Assembly: GCF_017094505.1 (NCBI RefSeq) | Contig: NZ_CP064787.1 | Location: forward strand, 682,001-746,000 | Reading direction: 5' to 3' | DNA from: Halapricum desulfuricans | Lineage (GTDB): Archaea; Halobacteriota; Halobacteria; Halobacteriales; Haloarculaceae | DNA: 64,000 nucleotides | Shown here: piece after piece, positions 35,917-45,831 of the stretch | Layout of the letters: every line of letters begins with the position of its first letter | Position numbering within the stretch: position 1 is the first letter of the stretch | Made by a program: the position numbers and the translations under genes | Notes under the pieces: generated by a model | Told to the model about the DNA's origin: nothing | Seen by the model: only the letters and a program-made list of their open reading frames with translations | The model's database searches: none

Positions 35917-37722
35917 ATGAGTGACACCGAGGACATCGGTCGGCGCGAGCAACTCCGGGCGCTGCTCCGGGTTGCCCGATACCGGCCGCGCCTCACCGCA
36001 CTGATCATCGTCGGTGGGATCTTCGCAGCGCTACTCGAGGGTGTCGGCCTCGGGTTCATCCTGCCGATCGTCGAGATCGTGCAATCGCCCGGCGACCCGG
36101 CCCAGCAGGCCGACGGCATCATGCTGGCGTTCGTTCGTGCTTACGAGTTCCTTGGAATTCCGTTTACACTGGGCTCGGTTATCGTCGGCGTGAGTGCCGT
36201 GCTGACCGTCCGGTGGACGCTGACGTTCTTCGTGCGGTGGATGCGGAGCGCGCTTTCGATTGATTATACGCGATATTTGCAGCGAGAGTCATTCGATCAC
36301 GCGCTCGACGCGCAGATTGAGTACTTCGATCAGGAGGGATCTGACGACATCCTGAACGCGATCGTTACGCAGGCAGAGTACGCGGGGCGGACAATTCGGT
36401 TCGTGATCAATCTTATAGAACAGGGATTCCTGACGTTGATGTACCTCCTAGTCGCGCTAGTAGTTGCACCATCTCTCACGCTCTTTGCACTGGTGTTCCT
36501 CGGCGGTATCGCCGTGTTGTTCCGCTACATTGTGGAGCCAGGGTACGCACTCGGTGATGAGGTAGCGGACGCGAACGAGCGCATTCAACAGGCTGCTCAG
36601 GCGGGGACACAGGGGATACGTGATACCAAGCTGTTCGGGCTGAAGAATGAACTCTTCGAGGACTTTACAGATGCGGTAAATCGGTACGCCAGTTCGAGTA
36701 TCAAGATGCGACGCAATGAGCAGGCGATCCAGAATTTTTACAATCTCCTGACTGCAGTATCGGTATTTGTGCTGATTTATGTTGCGCTCAGGTTCGCGAA
36801 CCTCTCACTCGGGGCACTTGGTGTATTCTTATTTTCAATGTTTCGACTGGGTCCAAAAGCAAGTTCCTTAAACTCAAAATTATATCGTATCGAAAATAAT
36901 ATTCCTCACCTAGTTCGTACACAAATTTTTATTGAGGATCTCAAACAGAACTCCGAGCCAAAACAAGGTTCAGAACCGGTACCCGAAGAGATCCAGACAG
37001 TGGAGTTCAACGATGTACATTTCTCATATACAGGGCAAGAAGATGAGGCACTTTCTGGTATTTCTTTCAAGCTCAGAAAAGGCGAATTCATCGGGTTCGT
37101 TGGTGAGTCTGGTGCTGGAAAATCAACTATTATAGCACTCCTAGCTAGGATGTATGAGCCAGACAGGGGAAGAATCCAAGCCAATCGATGTTCAATACAC
37201 AAGATGTCTATCAACGGATGGCGCGCACGCATTGCGGTGGTTCGCCAGGACCCATTTATTTTTAATAATACATTAAAATACAACCTGACTATTGGCCGGC
37301 GCAATGTGTCAAAAGAAAGGCTTGATAAGGTAGCCAGAATTGCCAAGATTAATGAGTTTTTTGATGAACTTCCGGATGGATATGAGACACAGCTTGGTGA
37401 CAATGGTGTTCGGCTGTCCGGTGGCCAGAGACAGCGTGTTTCACTTGCGAGGGCACTGTTAAAGGACGCAGATATTCTGGTACTCGATGAGGCCACAAGC
37501 AACTTAGATTCGAACTTAGAAAAGCAAGTAAAGTCATCTATTGAAAATATGGGGCAGGAATATACGATCGTCGGTATCGCACATCGACTTTCAACGGTCA
37601 AAAACGCTGATCGAATCTACTCAGTCAGTGATGGAGAGATTGTTGAGACAGGTCAACATTCTGAGTTGATTGATCAGAACGGCCCATATGCTGAACTCTA
37701 TACGATCCAATCGAAAGAGTGA
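35917..37722 (+). CDS. ABC transporter (fused membrane and ATPase domains), flippase-like
   Basis: The 601-residue protein has about six membrane helices (residues 25-320), then an ABC domain: Walker A GESGAGKST (about 395), signature LSGGQRQR, Walker B DILVLDEATS and H-loop AHRLST. It belongs to the MsbA/PglK class of half-transporters, which flip lipid-linked glycans. The first 800 bases are GC-rich like the surroundings, but from about 36800 on the DNA is AT-rich and A/T is favoured at third positions. The gene may be a recombinant. It precedes a GT2 gene. Confidence 0.88.
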   Translation: MSDTEDIGRREQLRALLRVARYRPRLTALIIVGGIFAALLEGVGLGFILPIVEIVQSPGDPAQQADGIMLAFVRAYEFLGIPFTLGSVIVGVSAVLTVRWTLTFFVRWMRSALSIDYTRYLQRESFDHALDAQIEYFDQEGSDDILNAIVTQAEYAGRTIRFVINLIEQGFLTLMYLLVALVVAPSLTLFALVFLGGIAVLFRYIVEPGYALGDEVADANERIQQAAQAGTQGIRDTKLFGLKNELFEDFTDAVNRYASSSIKMRRNEQAIQNFYNLLTAVSVFVLIYVALRFANLSLGALGVFLFSMFRLGPKASSLNSKLYRIENNIPHLVRTQIFIEDLKQNSEPKQGSEPVPEEIQTVEFNDVHFSYTGQEDEALSGISFKLRKGEFIGFVGESGAGKSTIIALLARMYEPDRGRIQANRCSIHKMSINGWRARIAVVRQDPFIFNNTLKYNLTIGRRNVSKERLDKVARIAKINEFFDELPDGYETQLGDNGVRLSGGQRQRVSLARALLKDADILVLDEATSNLDSNLEKQVKSSIENMGQEYTIVGIAHRLSTVKNADRIYSVSDGEIVETGQHSELIDQNGPYAELYTIQSKE

Positions 37723-37869
37723 GTTATATACTAGGAGGTATCCACCACTGTGTCTCAAGAACACCACCATTTCTGATAGAAATCGCAACTAATAAATTAT
37801 GAATAAGCTTAGAGCGGCGTGGGCTGAAAAAGCATATTAACCTGCCCGACTAGCCACTGACTGAGAGAG

Positions 37870-38736
37870 ATGAAAATATCTCTGGTGGTCCCTACATACA
37901 ATCGAATAAATTTTTTGGATAGTTTAATATCTTCTTTAGAGTGTGCAAATGAGGAGTTTGAGTTAATAATAGTTGATGATGCGTCAGACACAGAAGTAAA
38001 GAGGGTCGTCTCCAGGCATAAACTCGGAAAGTACGTTGCAGGCGAGGGGAAAGGAGCAATGTATGCAAGACAAAGGGGAGTAGAACATGCAGATGGCGAT
38101 ATTATTGGATTTCTGGAAGATGATATGACTGTTGATCCAAACTTTCTTAAGCCAATAATAAATTCATTCAAAAGAGGAGAGAATATAGTCCAATCAAGAT
38201 TAATTGAACAAGATAAAAGAATTACGGACTTCCCAAAAAGCATCTATAGATGGAACTTTGAACACAGTACAAATTTCAATGCAAAAAATAAAAAATATAT
38301 ATCTGTGTGCCAAGAGTCTGGTTTATTCGTCTCGGCGGAGATCTTAGATTCCTACCCAGTACTAAATTCTGACCTTGTCGGAGACTATGGATCTTCAATA
38401 GATTTTTCTTTGAGAGTTCGTTCATCGGGTAGAGATATCCTTTTCAATCCCAATTCTAAAATATATCATCACAAAGCTGAATTTGGAGGAACTATTGAAA
38501 TGAATGAGAAGTCAAGAGCGAGATCCGAAGAAGATATTCAGTGTTCTAACTTTTACAAGGAGTATTATCATAACCTGACATACATCCACTCAAAATATTT
38601 TAAAAGATATTTATTATTTTCAATTTTATATCATATAATCAAAATAATGGCACGAGCAATAAAATATCGTGAAGCACAATGTGTTTCAGTGTGTGTCACA
38701 GGCATGATTATTGGGCTAAATAAAGGGATAAGGTAG
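37870..38736 (+). CDS. GT2 family glycosyltransferase
   Basis: The 288-residue protein starts MKISLVVPTYNRINFLDSLI, a GT-A fold start, with LEDDMTVDPNFL as the metal-binding DxD-type motif and a GDYGSSIDFSLRVRSSG acceptor segment. It transfers a sugar from a nucleotide donor to a growing glycan. The gene is AT-rich, unlike most of the window, and its C-terminus is basic and hydrophobic, suggesting membrane contact. Confidence 0.85.
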   Translation: MKISLVVPTYNRINFLDSLISSLECANEEFELIIVDDASDTEVKRVVSRHKLGKYVAGEGKGAMYARQRGVEHADGDIIGFLEDDMTVDPNFLKPIINSFKRGENIVQSRLIEQDKRITDFPKSIYRWNFEHSTNFNAKNKKYISVCQESGLFVSAEILDSYPVLNSDLVGDYGSSIDFSLRVRSSGRDILFNPNSKIYHHKAEFGGTIEMNEKSRARSEEDIQCSNFYKEYYHNLTYIHSKYFKRYLLFSILYHIIKIMARAIKYREAQCVSVCVTGMIIGLNKGIR

Positions 38737-39063
38737 AATTGAGACGCAAGTGCAGCTCACAAAGGCCTTCGAGGAGAGATCAGAGATGTTCAAAAGCGCT
38801 GTCTTATATATAGTTAAAATTCATAAGTATCAAATTTTGTGTAGTATATTTATTTACCAAAGGTCTGGCCGAGACGTACAGCCAGTATTGCTCGTTACCA
38901 AGCAAATCACAGTTTCGTCACTGTGAGCAATCTGAAGCGGTTCCAGCATCCGAATTAACTACCAACACCATCCAGATAAGGTCAAAGCGAACTCACAAAT
39001 TCAGAGTCAAGCCTACCGTAAGTTCCCAGATATTATATAAGTGCATTCGCTCTTCTATAGGGC
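38737..39063. other. AT-rich gap between convergent genes
   Basis: The 327 bases hold no supported gene, RNA or obvious repeat. The A/T content is as high as in the flanking genes. Confidence 0.5.
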
Positions 39064-40371
39064 TTAACGGTATCCCAGGTCTTTTAGCTGGGCAATAGTT
39101 CCTTCACTGATATTTTTCCCACCACTAGTTTCGCAATAATCTATATTTAATTTATTAATTACATTTGAAATTGTTTGATTGCTACTTTCTGCTTGCTGGG
39201 TGGCTTCCTCCTTTCCTTCATAGTTTTGGAACAAATACCCTCCGTCTGAAAGTGTAACTCCCTGCCTCGAGCGATCCCATTTAGATAATTCTTTCTCAGT
39301 CATATTTGATTCTAAGAGCTGCTTCCGGAATGCCTCCGCAAGTCCATTACACTCTGTCAAATAATGCTCTTCGGAAGACTCATTCAATAAATCTTTTCCT
39401 CGAGATTCTTTGGTAATCCCAGCTAAATTCAGAATTGTCGGATATATTTCTAATAAACTACGGTTAGGGGACTCATTCCTATTTTTTAACTCAGGTCCAC
39501 TAATACATAATGGGACATGGACCAATTCTGGCGGGACACCCAACATATGTCTGATTAAATTATTTCTTTCACCAAATAGCTCACCATGATCAGAAAGAGT
39601 GAATATGTAGTCAAAATCTCTAGCCAAAGTATTGTATATTTTTTTATACTGTTTTGATAGGAATTTTATAGAATTTGTATAAGCTTCTTTTTGCGCTGTT
39701 ATCTCTCTAGAGCTGTAGCCACCCATTCTCTCGGATATAGATGGCTCTTGATACCCCACCGTTTGGAATTCCTTAGGTGGCGTATAGGGAGCATGCGCAT
39801 CCATGATATTTATGTAGAGGAATTCATTCTCCGAGAAGTCTATTCTTTTGAGTATATTTTGTACTTCGATACTACTATAGATATTGTTTAATTTCAAATC
39901 AATCCCAAATTTTAGCGATTTAGCTGTATTCGAGTCGGACCTAATACATTTATACATCAATTGTATATCACGAGACAGACCAGATCTCGTTGATTTTCGT
40001 ATTTCTGAAGCCCAATCAAATATTTCTGGCCTAGATGATCGAGTTCGTCCCGCCCGATAGAAAGAATCAAAACCGCGGTCAAAATTAAACTCGGGTGAAA
40101 CAAGCGGATTTGCACTAATGGCCGTAGTTCGGAATCCGTGAGAAGTCAGTATTTCAGCAATTGTCCGTCTATCTGTGGCCAAATCTTTGGATCTAGAATT
40201 AACTCCTAATTCGCTAGGATATAATCCGCAGAACATCGCCGCATGTGCGGTCGAGGTGAATCGCCCTGGAGACCAAACATTTTCGAACTTAATTCCTGGT
40301 AACCAATCGAAATACTCATCAAATGAATCCTTTCGAAGCGTGTCTAAGGTGACTATTGCGATGTTCGTCAT
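39064..40371 (-). CDS. Sulfatase-like (alkaline phosphatase superfamily) protein
   Basis: The 435-residue protein starts MTNIAIVTLDTLRKDSFDEY (metal-binding Asp) and carries a LSDHGELFGE metal motif and an ATDRRTIAEILTSHGF segment. The nucleophile region reads SPGRFTSTAHAAMFCGLYP, where a canonical sulfatase would have C/S-x-P-x-R with a formylglycine precursor. The nearest fit is a Ser/Thr, so it may be a phosphotransferase or phosphodiesterase instead. It has no signal peptide. The gene is AT-rich and within the glycan cluster. Confidence 0.8.
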   Translation of the reverse strand: MTNIAIVTLDTLRKDSFDEYFDWLPGIKFENVWSPGRFTSTAHAAMFCGLYPSELGVNSRSKDLATDRRTIAEILTSHGFRTTAISANPLVSPEFNFDRGFDSFYRAGRTRSSRPEIFDWASEIRKSTRSGLSRDIQLMYKCIRSDSNTAKSLKFGIDLKLNNIYSSIEVQNILKRIDFSENEFLYINIMDAHAPYTPPKEFQTVGYQEPSISERMGGYSSREITAQKEAYTNSIKFLSKQYKKIYNTLARDFDYIFTLSDHGELFGERNNLIRHMLGVPPELVHVPLCISGPELKNRNESPNRSLLEIYPTILNLAGITKESRGKDLLNESSEEHYLTECNGLAEAFRKQLLESNMTEKELSKWDRSRQGVTLSDGGYLFQNYEGKEEATQQAESSNQTISNVINKLNIDYCETSGGKNISEGTIAQLKDLGYR

Positions 40372-40420
40372 AGCTACAAAACTGGGTTGGACGGTGAAAT
40401 AGCTTTATTCTAGCCGATAT

Positions 40421-41551
40421 TCACTTATCAGCATCAGAATCACCATTCACTTTGTAGATGCGGGCTGTCTCTTTTGCGAACCGTCTCCAGTCGAACCGCG
40501 ATGATCGTTCCGTTTCGAGGCCCGTTTCAGCGAGTCTACGCATCAGATTAGATGACGAGACAATCTCGCCGAGTGCATCTGCGAGCGCGATCGGCGTGTT
40601 CTCAGACAGCACATAGCCGTCTACACGATGTTCGATGACGTCAGTGAAATACGTGAGGGGGGACGTGACGACTGCAGTCTCGAACGCCCGGGCGAGGTGG
40701 ACGGCACCACTGGTGGTTCCCGATCGATACGGGAGGACCACCACGTCCGCGTGATGGAAGTAGTCCGAGATCGCTTCGTCGGGAATGTATCCCCTATCGA
40801 CATACGTCCGTGGCTGTGACTCGATTCGCTGGACGTATTCCGTAGCATCATCCGCGATAGCCCCCACGATCCAGGTCGTGAACGACGCGTCGACCTGTGT
40901 CACTGCGTCTGCAAAGATGTCGATACCCTTGTGATATTTCGGCCCGAAAAACAGAACCACGGGTCCGGTATCGATCGGAAGCGGCGGGTCGACGTCCGGG
41001 TCGAGATGCTCTCGAAAGAAGAGATAGTTCCCGTGTGGCAGGACTGTCGTTGCCGTTTCGACGCCGCTGGACTGGAGGTCGCTTCTGACGTCTTCGGAGT
41101 GGACGATCAGGTGATCACACGTTCGGAGGTGGAGATAGGCAGTTCGCCTCTCGGCACGCGACACGTCCCGCAATCGTTCAGCCGTCACTTCGTGCACTGT
41201 CCGAACGACACGAATTCCTGTGAGCTTCCCCAGAAGCGTCAGCCCATACGTGTGATACTGGTTCCGGAAGACCGTGTTGAAGTGAACGACATCAGGACGA
41301 GAGACGAGCAAGTAAGCCAGAAAGTGAACGTGGTAAAACAACGTAGCGAGGATATTCAACGAACGCGTTCGCCGAGTTGTCGTCGCCAGAGGGCGCATCG
41401 AATCCGAGCCAGGGAACTCGGCTGCTTCGTCTTCGTCAATGTAGAACGTATCGACCGTGAGGTCCTCCACCCCGCCGAGCCCCCCAAGCAGGTTCTGCGC
41501 GTAGTGGTAGTGCCCCATCTTCAATCCGTTAGTTATGTAACAGACCCGCAT
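40421..41551 (-). CDS. GT4 family glycosyltransferase
   Basis: The 376-residue protein starts MRVCYITNGLKMGHYHYAQN and has the two-Rossmann GT-B layout. Recognisable parts are a VVRTVHEVTAER block in the first half and a FFGPKYHKGIDIFADAV segment and LPYRSGTTSGAVHLARAFE in the donor half, where the E-x7-E-like pair normally lies. It transfers a sugar in the cytoplasm. I chose the ATG at 41551; a GTG at 41575 is possible. Confidence 0.85.
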   Translation of the reverse strand: MRVCYITNGLKMGHYHYAQNLLGGLGGVEDLTVDTFYIDEDEAAEFPGSDSMRPLATTTRRTRSLNILATLFYHVHFLAYLLVSRPDVVHFNTVFRNQYHTYGLTLLGKLTGIRVVRTVHEVTAERLRDVSRAERRTAYLHLRTCDHLIVHSEDVRSDLQSSGVETATTVLPHGNYLFFREHLDPDVDPPLPIDTGPVVLFFGPKYHKGIDIFADAVTQVDASFTTWIVGAIADDATEYVQRIESQPRTYVDRGYIPDEAISDYFHHADVVVLPYRSGTTSGAVHLARAFETAVVTSPLTYFTDVIEHRVDGYVLSENTPIALADALGEIVSSSNLMRRLAETGLETERSSRFDWRRFAKETARIYKVNGDSDADK

Positions 41552-41642
41552 CGTTCGTGAGTTCTCCTTGCGCACAAGGTCATTAAAGCCTGCTCAATAT
41601 CAAGAGAGGTCATATCGAACTTGGACATTAAATATGTGACTT

Positions 41643-42728
41643 TCAAATTCTACTGTTCGGAACGTTTTGTTCGACTACCTCCAGAAACTCTTTGACCAGT
41701 CGCTCTCGAGAGTAGTGTTCCGCAACGCGCTCGCGACCGGCTGTCCCGTATGTGGCCCGCATCTCGTAATCGGTACTCAACTCGAGGATGTCGTCCACGA
41801 AAGCGTCCGTTGAGGACGGCTCTTCGAGCATTCCGGTCTCACCCGGCACGACGGTCTCGGTGATCCCGCCGACGGCACTCCCGACGACCGGCAGCCCGGC
41901 GGCCATCGCTTCGACGACTGTGACACAGAGCCCCTCCCGGACAGAGGGCTGAAAGTAGACGTCGAGACCGCTCAGGAAATGCGGGACGCTGTCGACGAAC
42001 CCTTCGAGCGTGACGTTGTCGATCGACTCGGCCCGTATCCGTTTCTCAAGTTCGTCACGTTGAGGCCCTTCGCCGGCGATTCGGAACTCGAGCGGTTCGT
42101 TTTGCAACGACGCAGCCACATCGAGAACGGCGTGCATGTTCTTCTGCGCTGCCAGCCGCCCGACGGTCCCGACCGTGACGGTGTCCCGGGGACCGTGCGA
42201 GACCGGCTCGTACTCGTCGAGATCGATTCCCGCTATCGGCACGCGATGAACTTTCTCGGGAGGTACTCCCGATTCGACAGCACCCGTCACGGCCGCCTCC
42301 GAGTCCGCCAGCACAGTCGTGTCGAGAGTGGACAGGAGGCCGAACAGTCGCTGCCGAAGAGAACTGTCGAGACGTTCGTTGTGTTGCCAGCTCAATATTA
42401 CGGGAACCCGGCGGAGCGTCCCGAGTACACGCCCGACCTGAGTGGCGTGATAGAGCGACGTGACGAGCACGTCCGTCCCGGAGAGCTCTCGCCAGACGGT
42501 CCACAGCCGAGTTGCGTCGCGTGGCGAGTCCATCCCGAGATCGATCACCGTTACGTGATCGGGAAGCAGATCGACGATTCCCCCGCCACGAGTCGCAAGC
42601 CCAATGACCGTGACGTCGAAGCGGTTGGGCGATAGACCCGAGAACAGGCGAGCCATACCCCGTTCCGCACCGCCGACGCCGAGCGTGTTGATCAGATACG
42701 TGATCCGGATTGGCTCCTCAGAGGCCAT
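41643..42728 (-). CDS. GT4 family glycosyltransferase
   Basis: The 361-residue GT-B protein has the INTLGVGGAERGMARLF start, GRLAAQKNMHAVLDV, and a catalytic SVREGLCVTVVEAMAAGLPVV segment with the E-x7-E pair. It adds a sugar from a nucleotide donor. The gene follows another GT4 gene on the same strand with 91 bases between them, so the two probably act in one pathway. Confidence 0.9.
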   Translation of the reverse strand: MASEEPIRITYLINTLGVGGAERGMARLFSGLSPNRFDVTVIGLATRGGGIVDLLPDHVTVIDLGMDSPRDATRLWTVWRELSGTDVLVTSLYHATQVGRVLGTLRRVPVILSWQHNERLDSSLRQRLFGLLSTLDTTVLADSEAAVTGAVESGVPPEKVHRVPIAGIDLDEYEPVSHGPRDTVTVGTVGRLAAQKNMHAVLDVAASLQNEPLEFRIAGEGPQRDELEKRIRAESIDNVTLEGFVDSVPHFLSGLDVYFQPSVREGLCVTVVEAMAAGLPVVGSAVGGITETVVPGETGMLEEPSSTDAFVDDILELSTDYEMRATYGTAGRERVAEHYSRERLVKEFLEVVEQNVPNSRI

Positions 42729-42888
42729 CGAGTATGCATCTGCGGCCGTCTGTGAAAAAACACACCGCTTGAGGTCGCGTTTTCACGCTACCCGTGCCGG
42801 AACGGCAAAGGAAACGGATCCTTTCCGCGGGTGGACCGGCACCTATTTTTGACGGCTCGCGCTACGACTGCGTACCGTTCCCATCACG

Positions 42889-44511
42889 ATGACGGACAAC
42901 ACTGTACTCTGTATCGGCCTCGACGCCGCCTGCTTCGAGCAGATCACCCCGCTGGTGGAGCAGGGCGATATGCCGAACCTCGAACGTTTGCTCGATCAGG
43001 GCGTCTCGGGTCCGCTGGTGACGACGACTCCACCCTGGACGCCGTCAGCCTGGCCGTCTATCACCACGGGGACGACGCCCTGGACCCACGGTATCTACGA
43101 TTTCTACGACCACACGGGCGAGCAACCACAGCTGGTCAGCGCCAGAGACCTGCACGTCCCGTATCTCTGGGACTATCTCGACGCGGCCGGAGAGACGCCG
43201 ATCGTCGTCAACGTGCCCGTGACACACCCGATCTACCGGATGTCCGGAAGCGTCGTTCCGGGGTATCTCGCTCCCGAGGGAAGCGACGTGCTGATCGACG
43301 GCGAGCCGTCCCCCCAGTCGACGCTCGCCGAGGACTACCGGATCTACGCTCGGAAGACCGACACTCGCGAGGAAACGATCGCGGAGAACGAACGGCTGGT
43401 CGAGTCGCGGGTGACGGTGGCCGAGACGCTCGCTGACCGCCACGACTGGTCGTTCATGATGGTCCAGTTCCAGCGGACCGACGCGATCTTCCACACGATG
43501 GGCCACGACAGCGACGCCGTCCGACGCGTGTACCGAGCGGTCGATCGGGCGATCGGCAGGTTGCTTGCGCTCGTCGATGACGACGCGACGGTCATCGTCG
43601 TCTCCGACCACGGGATCCACGAGTACGAACGCACGTTCCGGTGTAACACCTGGCTCCGGGACCGGGGACAGCTACAGACCGCTGCCGAATCGGAACGACA
43701 CTCGTGGGGCGAAACGACGAAGCCGACAGCCGACGGGACGGACGGAGCGCCTTCGACCGTCGATCGGCTCCTCGGGGCCTCGCTGACGGCGCTTCGTCGC
43801 GTCGGTCTCACGCCCCAGCGCGCCGATAAGGCGCTGTCAGTGGTCGGGCTGGCGGAGCCGATCCGGCGGCTGCTCCCCGACGAACTAATTCTCAACGCCG
43901 CGGATCACGTCGACTGGTCGGCTTCGGAGGCGTACTGTCGGTCCGTCTCGTCGCTCGGCATCCGCTGCAACGTCGACGGGCGCGACCCGGACGGCGTGAT
44001 CCCGGCCGAGCAGTTCGAAGAGGTGCGCGAGGAACTGATCAGCGCACTCCGAGCGGTCAGGGCACCCGACGGCGAGCCGGTGTTCGAAACAGTCTACGAC
44101 AGACACGACCGCCACGGGAGCGACGTTCCGAACGAGCGCTCCGCCCCGGACATCGTGTTTCGGCCGAACCGCATGGCGTGGAAGGTAACCGACGTGGTTC
44201 GAGAGCCGGTCTTCGAGGAAACCGACGAGTTCAGCCACACCTACGAGGGACTGTTCGTCGCGACAGGGCCGTCGATCGATCCGGCCGACGATGTCGAACT
44301 GGACGCGACCGCGGTCGCACCGCTTGTCCTGCAGTCGTTCGGATACCGGCCCGCTCCAGTGATGGACGGAACCGTACCACCGAAAATTCGCAATGCGACG
44401 GCGCTCACTCAGGTCCCGGAACCCGGAGAGCACTCCTATCTGTCGGGAGCAGTCGGCGACGACGCAGGGACAGTGACAGATCGACTGGAGCAACTGGGAT
44501 ACCTCGAGTAG
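42889..44511 (+). CDS. Type I phosphodiesterase/nucleotide pyrophosphatase-like protein
   Basis: The 540-residue protein starts with VLCIGLDAACFEQITPL and a metal-binding Asp. The likely nucleophile region is PPWTPSAWPSITTGTTPWTHGIYDF (Thr/Ser), and VVSDHGIHEYERTF and EFSHTYEGLFVATG add further metal ligands. This is the alkaline phosphatase superfamily, which includes phosphodiesterases and phosphotransferases. It has no signal peptide. In a glycan cluster it may edit a phosphorylated glycan or a nucleotide sugar. Confidence 0.85.
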   Translation: MTDNTVLCIGLDAACFEQITPLVEQGDMPNLERLLDQGVSGPLVTTTPPWTPSAWPSITTGTTPWTHGIYDFYDHTGEQPQLVSARDLHVPYLWDYLDAAGETPIVVNVPVTHPIYRMSGSVVPGYLAPEGSDVLIDGEPSPQSTLAEDYRIYARKTDTREETIAENERLVESRVTVAETLADRHDWSFMMVQFQRTDAIFHTMGHDSDAVRRVYRAVDRAIGRLLALVDDDATVIVVSDHGIHEYERTFRCNTWLRDRGQLQTAAESERHSWGETTKPTADGTDGAPSTVDRLLGASLTALRRVGLTPQRADKALSVVGLAEPIRRLLPDELILNAADHVDWSASEAYCRSVSSLGIRCNVDGRDPDGVIPAEQFEEVREELISALRAVRAPDGEPVFETVYDRHDRHGSDVPNERSAPDIVFRPNRMAWKVTDVVREPVFEETDEFSHTYEGLFVATGPSIDPADDVELDATAVAPLVLQSFGYRPAPVMDGTVPPKIRNATALTQVPEPGEHSYLSGAVGDDAGTVTDRLEQLGYLE

Positions 44512-44642
44512 TCCGTCCCGATCGTCCGATATCGCTCGATCGAACCGGCAGGTCGCCACGGCAGGGGCCAAACCAGTCCTTATATGCGTCGAGGAGAAAC
44601 CGGAGGACAGTTGACGTGAAGAAACTATCAGACGAAAGATAA

Positions 44643-45809
44643 GTGTTTCAAGAGATGGCCACGAGACAGAGACAGGGTTTCGTTGTCTTCGTCGTCGCGT
44701 TGTTCGTGCGGGCCGTCGCGGCAGTCGTCACGACCCTCACGACGCTCAATCCGGATTCGACAGCCGACGCCGTTGCGTTCGCCAGAGTCGCAAATACCGT
44801 CGCGGAGCACCTCGCGCAGGGGCGGCTGACGACGCCGGGCGAGGGATACATCTACGACCTCTGGGGATCGTTTCTCGCCCCGTTCTGGCTGTTGCCGGGG
44901 CCGAGCGGGTTGTACGCACGCCTCGGGAACGCGCTGCTCGCCGCGTTCGCCATCTATAACGTCTATCTCATCGCCCGAACGTATCACTCCCATCGGGCTG
45001 GCGTACTCGCTGCTCTGCCGATGATCTTCTACCCGAGCTTCGTCGCCGTCCATAGCACGGTGTTGCGCGAGGCGATCGTCCTGTTCGGAATTACGACGGC
45101 AGCCCGCCTGGTAGTCGTTTCGTCCCGGTACTACTCTCGTCGGCTCACGTATCCGCTCGCCGGCGTCACACTGTATATGGCCTACATCATGCGAACAGAC
45201 AACGGTATCATATACGCAGCAGCGATCGTGGCGGCGCTCGCAACCCACGCAGTCATGCGGACATCGAACCCGGGCCGAGTGGTTGGGATCGGGACCGGAC
45301 TTTCAGTGGTGGGGTTCGTTCTCGCGTTGCCACTTGTTCGGGACGCCGTTGAACAACTAGCCAGAATCCGCAACGTCAGGGCGTTCGGTCGGGCCGTGTA
45401 CTTGCCCGACGTCGTTCCCCGGACCGTGCTCGAGTTGCTGGCGTTTAGCTGGATTGGGGCCGCGTACTTCCTGTACGCGCCGTTCCCGTGGATGATCGAG
45501 ACCGTTCCGGATGTCCTGGTCAGTATCGAGGGTGTCGTCAGCATCGGATTCACGGTCGCGGGCGTGTGGGGCGTGCGCTGGCTGGCACAGCGGGAGCTCC
45601 CGATAACTGTCGGGCTCTTGGTCGGGTTGCTCGTCGCGGTAACGCTGTACGGAGTCGGAACAGCCAACTACGGGACTGGTATGCGACACCGCCAGATGTT
45701 CCTCTGGGTCGTGTTCCTCTTCGGTGCGATCGGTCTGGCTGAGCGGATTGCGTTCAGGATACCGACACTGCGGCACCGCGAAAGTACACGGCCGTCACGA
45801 CTTGACTGA
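44643..45809 (+). CDS. Multi-spanning membrane protein, GT39-like
   Basis: The 388-residue protein has roughly ten membrane segments. An early loop reads TLNPDSTADAVAFARVANTV, where conserved aspartates of GT-C enzymes often lie, followed by YIYDLWGSFLAPFW. This resembles glycosyltransferases of the PMT/GT39 type that use lipid-linked sugars. Specific motifs are weak. The start at 44643 (a TTG?) may instead be the ATG four codons on at 44655 (MATRQRQGF). Confidence 0.7.
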   Translation: MFQEMATRQRQGFVVFVVALFVRAVAAVVTTLTTLNPDSTADAVAFARVANTVAEHLAQGRLTTPGEGYIYDLWGSFLAPFWLLPGPSGLYARLGNALLAAFAIYNVYLIARTYHSHRAGVLAALPMIFYPSFVAVHSTVLREAIVLFGITTAARLVVVSSRYYSRRLTYPLAGVTLYMAYIMRTDNGIIYAAAIVAALATHAVMRTSNPGRVVGIGTGLSVVGFVLALPLVRDAVEQLARIRNVRAFGRAVYLPDVVPRTVLELLAFSWIGAAYFLYAPFPWMIETVPDVLVSIEGVVSIGFTVAGVWGVRWLAQRELPITVGLLVGLLVAVTLYGVGTANYGTGMRHRQMFLWVVFLFGAIGLAERIAFRIPTLRHRESTRPSRLD

Positions 45810-45831
45810 CCGGATCTGAGCAGGACAGGCG

